Origin: Candidatus Poseidoniaceae archaeon | Lineage (GTDB): Archaea > Thermoplasmatota > Poseidoniia > Poseidoniales > Poseidoniaceae | Reading direction: 5' to 3' | NCBI GenBank assembly: GCA_949372875.1 | Contig: CASIAW010000001.1 | Span: 1 to 64,000 of the forward strand | DNA length: 64,000 nucleotides | Part shown: positions 54,120 to 61,717 of the stretch, one piece after another | Layout of the letters: each line of letters starts with the position of its first letter | Numbering within the stretch: position 1 is the first letter of the stretch | Notes under the pieces: model-generated | The model's database searches: none | The model's input: only the letters and a program-made list of their open reading frames with translations | What the model was told of the DNA's origin: nothing | Made by a program: the position numbers and the translations under genes

Positions 54120-54190
54120 GATTCGTCAATTTTCCGAGGGTTCTTCAACCTTCACCGATGATTTTACCATTTCTTGGAAAAACGATGACT

Positions 54191-55861
54191 TTACAACGCA
54201 TCGATATGAACTCGGTGTTGTTCACCAGAGTCTCTATCCCGAACAGTAACAGTTTGGTCTTCAAGCGATTGATGGTCAACAGTAACACACTTTGGAACAC
54301 CGATTTCATCAGCACGTGCATAGCGCCTACCTATTGAGCCGCTACTGTCATACATCGATACAACATTGGGTTTTGAGCAGAGGACTGCATGTATAGACTG
54401 GGCCAATTCACCCATACCGTCTTTTTCAAACAATGGGAATACGCAAAAATCAACAGGTGCAACATGGGTGCTGAGGTGCATTATCGTATATTCTTCTCCG
54501 TCTTTTCCTTCTTCATCATATGCGTGATCGAGAATATGCCATATGATTCGATCAATTCCAAATGCCGGTTCGACGACGTGTGGGATGTACCATTCACCCG
54601 TAACGGATTCCGTACGCTGGTCTCGTTTGACGTGTTCTTCCTCCACGGTAACGACTTCACCGGATGGAAGCGTTAATTGATGAGGGAACGAAGTTTCTGC
54701 TGGAAGTAGTTCTACTGCGGTTTTCACTGCACCAGCTAACGCCCTAAATGCGGGGCCTGCTTTGGCACCTAATATTGTCCAGCCATCCGTCTCAATGATT
54801 TGTGGTTCAGAGAATTCACGTCGAGCACGCAGTGATTTACCCGTTGCTTTTTCATGAGATTCTAAGTCATAGCAGCCACGGTGAGCGATTCCAACGCATT
54901 CGACCCACCCGTAAGAACCATGGATTTCTGCATCCCAGCAATCGGTTGCATAGTGTGCCATCTCGTCAGATTCGTGTTGCCTGAAGCGAATACGTTGAGT
55001 GTCAATTCCCACCTTCTCCAAGAAATCATATGTTTTGGCCATGAAATAACCAACTGTTGCATGCCGGATGATATTAGATTCAACGGCTTCCTTGAAACTC
55101 ATTTCTACTTCGCCTTCACGGTCTGCGATGAGACTGACTTTGGAATCTTGCCATGGAGAAAAATCGTGTGATGGCTCTACGTGGGGGTTGATGAAATATT
55201 CGAGTTCAGCCATGTTAAACTCACGCAATCGTATCATTCCTTGTCGTGGAGATATTTCATTTCTGTATCCCTTTCCTACTTGAATAGCACCAAATGGAAG
55301 ACGCTCACGATTATGGCGATACAATGCAGGGAATGAAGTGAACATACCTTGAGCAGTTTCGGGTCGAAGGAAACCTGGTCGGCCTGATGCGCCAGCTCCG
55401 ATTGTGGTGTTGAACATCAAGTTCTGGGCGGTTATCTCAGACCAGTCAACTGCTTGGCATGCCGGACAAGGTGGTTGCGATTGGTCCAGAAGTGATTGGA
55501 GTTCTGCTTTGGTTAATGAGTCGGGGTTCGGGTGATATGATTCGAGAAGTGTATCAGCACGGCTGGCTTCTTCACATGAATTGCAGATGGTCATAAAGTC
55601 TGAAAACTCTCCAACGTGTCCCGATGCTTCAAGAACGGCATATGGGGTGACTGTTGGGCATGATATCTCAACGATGTTTCCAAGTGAGAGCCAATGGTTG
55701 ATCCAAGTTTGGTTCACTCGGTTCCGAAGTCTTCCTCCGACTGGTCCGAAATCATACAGTCCCTTTGCGCCACCGTGAATCTCAAAGGCAGGTAGCAAAA
55801 TGCCTCTGCGCTTGAGGACGCCGGATAAGCGTTCCAGACGGCTTGTATCGGGTTCAGTCAT
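54191..55861 (-). CDS. glyS: Glycyl-tRNA synthetase (archaeal/eukaryal type)
   Basis: 556 residues from ATG 55861 (M-T-E-P-D-T-S-R-L); an upstream in-frame reading to 55957 lacks family similarity. Class II synthetase, alpha2 type. G-G-A-K-G-L-Y-D-F-G-P-V-G, the motif 2 region F-R-P-E-T-A-Q-G-M-F, and motif 3 with G-I-D-R-I-I-W are present. A C-rich insertion (I-C-N-S-C-E ... C-P-A-C) may bind zinc. The anticodon-binding domain forms the last ~110 residues. Divergent from the ferredoxin gene. Confidence 0.95.
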   Translation of the reverse strand: MTEPDTSRLERLSGVLKRRGILLPAFEIHGGAKGLYDFGPVGGRLRNRVNQTWINHWLSLGNIVEISCPTVTPYAVLEASGHVGEFSDFMTICNSCEEASRADTLLESYHPNPDSLTKAELQSLLDQSQPPCPACQAVDWSEITAQNLMFNTTIGAGASGRPGFLRPETAQGMFTSFPALYRHNRERLPFGAIQVGKGYRNEISPRQGMIRLREFNMAELEYFINPHVEPSHDFSPWQDSKVSLIADREGEVEMSFKEAVESNIIRHATVGYFMAKTYDFLEKVGIDTQRIRFRQHESDEMAHYATDCWDAEIHGSYGWVECVGIAHRGCYDLESHEKATGKSLRARREFSEPQIIETDGWTILGAKAGPAFRALAGAVKTAVELLPAETSFPHQLTLPSGEVVTVEEEHVKRDQRTESVTGEWYIPHVVEPAFGIDRIIWHILDHAYDEEGKDGEEYTIMHLSTHVAPVDFCVFPLFEKDGMGELAQSIHAVLCSKPNVVSMYDSSGSIGRRYARADEIGVPKCVTVDHQSLEDQTVTVRDRDSGEQHRVHIDAL

Positions 55862-55969
55862 TGCCACACCTAAACACCGCTGGATGAACTGGCCTTTCAA
55901 CCTCACCGTTCTACACACCCTAAATCGTCCAAGCGTAGCGTTAAGAGTGACCGCCACGAAAGGTCATTC

Positions 55970-56284
55970 ATGGGGCAATCTATGGTAGCCATCACCGAAC
56001 CGGATTGCACCGGTTGTGATTTGTGTATCTCACACTGCCCATTTGAGGCTCTTCTTCCCCTCGCAAGCAATCCAGAGTCGCGTCAGCACAAAAAACGACC
56101 AATTGTTGTTGTCGCATCTCAATGTGTTGGCTGTCTTTCGTGTATTGGCTCGTGCCCTACGGGTGCTTTACATGAAGTTCAAACCCCTCTTGATGCATCT
56201 CAGTCGACTCTTTTACTGATGCCATCTGCTCCTGAAACCGAACCCGTTAATCGGTGGAAAAAAGGTGGAATTCGCTGGGCTTAA
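55970..56284 (+). CDS. 2[4Fe-4S] ferredoxin
   Basis: 104 residues (ATG 55970; ATG 55982 also possible). Two clusters: C-T-G-C-D-L-C-I-S-H-C-P and C-V-G-C-L-S-C-I-G-S-C-P, with a Lys/Arg-rich spacer of about 25 residues between them and a Pro/Thr-rich tail. The cluster motifs are exact, so electron transfer is certain in kind; the partner is not shown. The long spacer and tail are atypical of a plain 60-residue ferredoxin. Divergent from glyS. Confidence 0.88.
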   Translation: MGQSMVAITEPDCTGCDLCISHCPFEALLPLASNPESRQHKKRPIVVVASQCVGCLSCIGSCPTGALHEVQTPLDASQSTLLLMPSAPETEPVNRWKKGGIRWA

Positions 56285-56365
56285 TTGTTCAGCGAACTGA
56301 CTCGATAATCGACACATTGATTTACTCCTTGCATACGACTGAGGACCACGGAGCGTAGAAAATAA

Positions 56366-59300
56366 ATGGCAGATATTCACTACTTAGAGAATCCTCTTGA
56401 AACAGAGGAACTCTTGGAGTTACTTTGCCCTCCTGTACGCAATTGGTTCAAAGATAAGTTTCCTGACTTTACTGACCCTCAAAAATTGGCAATTCCTGCG
56501 ATTATTGACCAAGAGCATTTACTGCTCTGTTCTCCAACAGGCTCCGGAAAAACACTTACAGCATTTCTTTCGATAATTGATCAGTTAGTTCGTAGAGCAT
56601 TGGATAATAAATTGGATAAGCGAGTCTATTGTGTCTATATTTCTCCAATTAAAGCATTGGCTAATGACATTGAACGAAACTTAATTGGTCCATTGACTGA
56701 AATTTCTGAATCTTATCTCCCAAGTCGTGCTCAAGAGATTAAGGTTGGACTTCGAACGGGTGATACACCTCAATCAGAACGTCAAAAGATGTTACGTAAT
56801 CCTCCGCACATCCTCATTACCACTCCTGAAAGTTTAGCGATTGCGATAACTTCGCCAAGGTTCCAACCAATCGTGAGTGAAGTTGAATACATGATCGTCG
56901 ATGAATTGCACTCTTTGGTCCCTAGCAAGCGTGGTGTCCACTTGGCTCTAACGCTTTCATACTTGGATACACTCCTTACACGCCCTGTTCAAAGAATTGG
57001 AATTTCAGCGACCATGGAACCTCTTGAAACGGTTGCTGAATACTTAGTCTCGAGTGATGATAGAGAAAGTCGTGGAGACAACACCCGAGTTTGCATTGCC
57101 AAAATTTCTGGTTCAAGAGAACTCGATTTGGATATCCTCCTCACTGATCCTAAATTCAGTGATCTTTCCGTTCTCAAAATTTTTGAGAAAAACGTTGAGG
57201 CAATTGCCGACCTTATCGCTGCACATAATACCACATTGGTATTTGCAAATACTCGGAAAATGACGGAAAACATAGTTCTGAAATTGCGTCCTTATTTGGG
57301 AGAGTTAGTAGCTGGTCACCACGGTTCAATGGATAAGAAAATCCGTTTAGACGTCGAAAAGAAACTCAAGCACGGTCATTTACGTGCTGTTGTAACCTCT
57401 TCATCCTTGGAAATGGGTATCGACATTGGTTCTGTGGATTTGGTTTTGCAGATTGGTAGCCCCGGCGATATTGCTACTGCATTGCAACGTATCGGACGTG
57501 CCGGTCACCATGTCGGAGGAATCCCACGTGCTCGGTTTTTACCTTCCAGTGTCGATGACTTGATCGAATTAGCAGCACTCCAATCGGCGATTCAAACTGG
57601 AGATATGGATCGACTTGATTTCCCTGAAAATTGCCTGGATGTCGTTGCTCAATTCATGATTGGATTAGTCATTATCAATGACATTGACATCGATGAAGCA
57701 TACGAAGTCATCGTCAATGCATGGTCGTATCGAAATTTCGAATACGATGATTTTATCGAAGTTCTCGATATGCTTGAAGACGAACGTCGTATTTGGATTG
57801 ACTGGGAAGAAAATCTCTACGGAAAGCGTGGCTATTCTCGGATGATTTATTATACGAATATTGGAACAATTGCTCCCGACAATTCATACCTTGTCTTCAA
57901 TGCTGAAGGCTCCATTCTCGGTCAACTATCTGGCTCCTTTGTATCGAATTTACGAGGAGGAGATGTCATCTTACTCGGTGGCTCAACATATCGGGTGACA
58001 AATATCCAAGGCACTCGTGTGAATGTTGCCTCTGTTACAGGCCATCGGCCAACAGTTCCGTCTTGGTCTGGTGAAGCACGTTCACGTTCACGTGAACTTT
58101 CAAACGCTCTTCTCAGCCTCATCGGACATTGCATTGTCGCTTTGCGCCGTGAAAAGGACCCTCGTATTCTCTTACGTGATGCTTACGGTCTTTCTTCTGA
58201 TGTTGCCAATGCGATTGCTCGACATTTGGAGGAGCATTCCATTGATTCATTCCAAGTTCCCGACCCCAATCGAATCTTGGTCGAACAAGTTGTTTCAGGT
58301 GGCCATCCGACCTACATGATTACCACGTGCCGAGGAAGAGGTTTCAATACAGCTCTTGGATATTTCATGGCAGGTCTTGCTGAATCCAATAACATCTCAG
58401 TCATTGAACTTTCATTTGATGAAAACGGTTTACTCATTCGTACTTCGGAGGAAGTCGACCCAGGTCAAATGTATCAAGCATTTAGAGACAATGATTACAC
58501 AGAAGTCATTGAACGCTATATCGTTAATACTCAAATATTCGCAAAACGATTTAGAGAAGTCTCAGGTCGTTCTATGATTATACCAAAACGCATTGGTGCT
58601 GAAGAAATTAGCCCCCAACAGTTTCAACAGCGAGCTGATGCATTGCTTAACAAGCACCGCACTATTGACGATAGCCTTCTCATGCGTGAGGCTAAAAATG
58701 AAATCATGTTTGGTGATATCGACATGAAGAGTCTCAAACAATTTTTGAGTTTATGCCTCACTGGAGATGCACGCATTGTTCACAACAAAGTAACCGTTCC
58801 ATCACGTCTTGGAATGTCACTTTTCATGTCAGCATTTGAAGATTTGATGGCTATGAAAACGCGTGCATTCTTGGTAAAAGATATCGACCCAGCAGTACTT
58901 CAACGGCTTCTAGGGACACGAAGTCTCGCTACCGAACTAAGTTCAGAACAACTGTCAAAGTTTTATCTTGACAAAGCCCCTATTCCCGAAAATGCAAACC
59001 AATTGTTCACACTGATGTCTCACGGAGGAGGTCTTGATTCCTCTTTCCAGAATCCGCTGTATAATGAGAAACTCCAAGACATTGAAATGAATCTTCTTCG
59101 TGAATGGGTTGAAACCCTCTGCCAAGCCGGGAAAATCACCAAACTCGACGGTACGGGTGCACCTGAGTTAGACGGGAAATGGTTCAGTACCTTCATGGCG
59201 GAAATCCATGGAACTCTCGGCTGCCTTTCAGTAAACGGTGGTGGAGAGGTCGATGATCTACGTGAACTTCACATCAGTGGTCTGTCCTACAAGGTCGCTA

Positions 59301-61648
59301 CCGCTTTTGATGGGCGAGTCCCAACGACTTGGGAGTCGAAAGAACTCGGAGACCCTCACGAAGCACTGCGTGTGAAAATTATTGAAATGCTCGGAAGTGA
59401 AGGCCCTCAAACGGGTGATGTTCTCAGTAAGCGACTCCCCTTCCCGAGGAAGATGGTTGACCGTATATTGCTCGAACTGGAAACTCGCAATGTTCTCTCT
59501 GTTGGATTCTATAAACAAACCGATGACGCTGAATATATTCTCAAAATTGATGAGCATCGTCTCATTGATGGTTCCGAAGAAGTCGTTGAATATCGCTGGG
59601 TCCAAAATCTTGTTTTGGATAAAACATTCAAGAAATATAACGATGGATTCGCTGCATTTGATTCGCATGTTCTTTTCCAGAAACAACAGGAACTTTTGTA
59701 TCGTGTCAATGACTTCAGATTCAAAGATTGGCAAGACATGCAATTAGATTCGGACATCATCATGGGTCGACTTTTGCACAACCGAATGGGGTATACCAAC
59801 AAGGACACTATTCCTATGCTTCTCGGATTGAAGCCTGAGCCATGGATTGGCCCTATGGAAGAAGAACTCCTCAAACGCATACCTATTGGTGAAAACGTCA
59901 CACGCCAAGAAATTCTGGAAGACTTCCCAAAGGGAGACGAACACCGTGCATTGCAACGTGATATCAAATATGCAATGTCGAACCTCGAACGTCAAATGCT
60001 CGTAGTTAAGCAGTTTGAGGACGTATCAGGCCGTCGCCGCCGCTTGTCACTCTTCCATCGTGTTCACGGCGTTTATGATGCACTTGATTTTGAAAGCGCA
60101 CTGGTCGATATCATTCGCCGCATGGGTCCAGTTAAAGGAAACACACTTCGATTCTATGTTTCGCGTTCTTTTGAAGACTTAACCATTGCTTTGATGAATC
60201 TCGAAAAGGAAGGAAGAATCGCTAAAGTTATGGCTTTGGTTCCTGACCCTGAAGCATTTTACTGTATGCCAGAGGAAGTTGAATTACTTCAACGTCCTCG
60301 CAGAGAAGACCGCAGTATGCGAATTTTAACGCAATCTGATCCTTATGTTTCAAGATTTATTTGGGAAGTTCGAAGTGTTCTTGACCGAGGTTGGTATCTT
60401 CCAATTTTCAAAGGGATTGACCCCGTTGGCAAGGTTTTGATGTTCAAGGTAAATGACTATCTGGTCATTAAGGATTTACATATTCCTACTGCGTATTTGG
60501 ATGAGTTTTGCTCTGCCTTTGAACTACTGCTTGAAAATCATGCAGACCAACTGGTCGATGTAGCAGTCATGTCAAATTTCAACAGTGAACCCGTTGCTAA
60601 TTTGGATGAAAAGACCCGTTCCGCACTCGAGTCAATTGGATTCAAGATGGCAGGAGAACGCATGATTCGTGGCGGTGTTGTTGACCCCCAGCCAAGAGAA
60701 ATAGCGGAAAGGGCGCTTTTCTATCAACATCACTTACACCAAAAAACCCGTCTTGAACATGAAAGTGCAGCGGTGAAGCAGGTTGATGAAATTCGTGATG
60801 ATTTTGCTTTGCGTGGACGCTGTGAAATCTATCGAGTTGATCTCAAGAGCATGGCAAGTGCAAATCGTCTACATCAAGGTGTAAACTTGCGAGGCCATCA
60901 AGTGTGGTCGACATACGAACATTTCCAAAACTTACTTGCAATTCGTGGTGAAGCACACGAAGATGAACTTTGGGACATCATCGAATTCTTTAGCGGAAAT
61001 TCCGACCCGAATTTGTTCAAAGAACGTCATGCACTTACCCAATCCGAATTTAGAAAGCTCATTCAACCACTGATTCGAACCGGACATATTGTTCAAGATT
61101 TCAGAGGCGGATTCAGGACCGTAAAACTTCCAAAAAATGTGGACAGAGTCGAATTACGACGTGAATATTTGAGAAACTTGGTAAAAGAATATCCAGTTAT
61201 TACCCTCAAACAAATACTTCGTTTGGCTGGAACTCCTTTCAAGCCTGAAGAAATTAAATCAGTTCTTACCTCCTTTGAAGAAGATGAAACACTCGTCAAG
61301 GGATTCTTAATAGAAGATTTGGACCAAGTTTGTTGGGGTCGAAAGAATCTGCTTGAAGAAGCACAGGACATCCCCCCTATCCGAGATTTCGTTCTTCCAC
61401 CAAGCGACCCCATTGCTCCGTATTTCTCTGATATTCTCAAAGAGAGGTTTGGTTTTGGTTCTGCCTACCTCGTTTTCAAGAACGCTGAGCCTGTTGCAGC
61501 TTTCAAAGCGAACACTCGAAACAACATCATCGATGTCAAAGATTACGAAGGCTCCGAAAAAGCGTGGAGAATTGTCAAAGAATTCGCTTGGGAGCATCAA
61601 ATGCCACTACAAACGGATTTAAGAATCGGTGGAAAGCGTCTCAAGTGA
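56366..61648 (+). CDS. lhr: Lhr-type superfamily 2 helicase, very long
   Basis: 1760 residues. DNA repair helicase of the Lhr family: motif I S-P-T-G-S-G-K-T (about 53-60), Ia S-P-I-K-A-L, II D-E-L-H (about 179), III S-A-T, and VI Q-R-I-G-R-A-G-H-H. A core winged-helix and beta-bundle region runs to about 850. The C-terminal ~850 residues are extra compared with the ~900-residue archaeal Lhr; one stretch (S-D-P-Y-V-S-R-F ... G-W-Y-L-P-I-F-K-G ... V-G-K-V-L) resembles the AlkZ/YcaQ-like part of bacterial Lhr C-terminal domains. Start ATG 56366. Role: likely unwinding or excising damaged DNA; the tail's function is inferred. Confidence 0.88.
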   Translation: MADIHYLENPLETEELLELLCPPVRNWFKDKFPDFTDPQKLAIPAIIDQEHLLLCSPTGSGKTLTAFLSIIDQLVRRALDNKLDKRVYCVYISPIKALANDIERNLIGPLTEISESYLPSRAQEIKVGLRTGDTPQSERQKMLRNPPHILITTPESLAIAITSPRFQPIVSEVEYMIVDELHSLVPSKRGVHLALTLSYLDTLLTRPVQRIGISATMEPLETVAEYLVSSDDRESRGDNTRVCIAKISGSRELDLDILLTDPKFSDLSVLKIFEKNVEAIADLIAAHNTTLVFANTRKMTENIVLKLRPYLGELVAGHHGSMDKKIRLDVEKKLKHGHLRAVVTSSSLEMGIDIGSVDLVLQIGSPGDIATALQRIGRAGHHVGGIPRARFLPSSVDDLIELAALQSAIQTGDMDRLDFPENCLDVVAQFMIGLVIINDIDIDEAYEVIVNAWSYRNFEYDDFIEVLDMLEDERRIWIDWEENLYGKRGYSRMIYYTNIGTIAPDNSYLVFNAEGSILGQLSGSFVSNLRGGDVILLGGSTYRVTNIQGTRVNVASVTGHRPTVPSWSGEARSRSRELSNALLSLIGHCIVALRREKDPRILLRDAYGLSSDVANAIARHLEEHSIDSFQVPDPNRILVEQVVSGGHPTYMITTCRGRGFNTALGYFMAGLAESNNISVIELSFDENGLLIRTSEEVDPGQMYQAFRDNDYTEVIERYIVNTQIFAKRFREVSGRSMIIPKRIGAEEISPQQFQQRADALLNKHRTIDDSLLMREAKNEIMFGDIDMKSLKQFLSLCLTGDARIVHNKVTVPSRLGMSLFMSAFEDLMAMKTRAFLVKDIDPAVLQRLLGTRSLATELSSEQLSKFYLDKAPIPENANQLFTLMSHGGGLDSSFQNPLYNEKLQDIEMNLLREWVETLCQAGKITKLDGTGAPELDGKWFSTFMAEIHGTLGCLSVNGGGEVDDLRELHISGLSYKVATAFDGRVPTTWESKELGDPHEALRVKIIEMLGSEGPQTGDVLSKRLPFPRKMVDRILLELETRNVLSVGFYKQTDDAEYILKIDEHRLIDGSEEVVEYRWVQNLVLDKTFKKYNDGFAAFDSHVLFQKQQELLYRVNDFRFKDWQDMQLDSDIIMGRLLHNRMGYTNKDTIPMLLGLKPEPWIGPMEEELLKRIPIGENVTRQEILEDFPKGDEHRALQRDIKYAMSNLERQMLVVKQFEDVSGRRRRLSLFHRVHGVYDALDFESALVDIIRRMGPVKGNTLRFYVSRSFEDLTIALMNLEKEGRIAKVMALVPDPEAFYCMPEEVELLQRPRREDRSMRILTQSDPYVSRFIWEVRSVLDRGWYLPIFKGIDPVGKVLMFKVNDYLVIKDLHIPTAYLDEFCSAFELLLENHADQLVDVAVMSNFNSEPVANLDEKTRSALESIGFKMAGERMIRGGVVDPQPREIAERALFYQHHLHQKTRLEHESAAVKQVDEIRDDFALRGRCEIYRVDLKSMASANRLHQGVNLRGHQVWSTYEHFQNLLAIRGEAHEDELWDIIEFFSGNSDPNLFKERHALTQSEFRKLIQPLIRTGHIVQDFRGGFRTVKLPKNVDRVELRREYLRNLVKEYPVITLKQILRLAGTPFKPEEIKSVLTSFEEDETLVKGFLIEDLDQVCWGRKNLLEEAQDIPPIRDFVLPPSDPIAPYFSDILKERFGFGSAYLVFKNAEPVAAFKANTRNNIIDVKDYEGSEKAWRIVKEFAWEHQMPLQTDLRIGGKRLK

Positions 61649-61651
61649 GGA

Positions 61652-61658
61652 TTTTTTT
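61652..61658 (+). terminator. Oligo-T terminator after lhr
   Basis: Seven T residues begin four bases after the lhr stop codon, followed by a further C/T-rich stretch. Archaeal transcription commonly ends at such T-runs without a hairpin, which is the case here. Confidence 0.45.
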
Positions 61659-61717
61659 CTCTTTCTGACAAACACCTTACCAATTGCTTGATAAGTCACC
61701 GTCGAATCGAATTTTAC

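Noticed and set aside
53860-54121. Open readings opposite rfcL near its start
   Set aside because: They mirror the Walker A region on the other strand and have no family similarity; rfcL is unambiguous.
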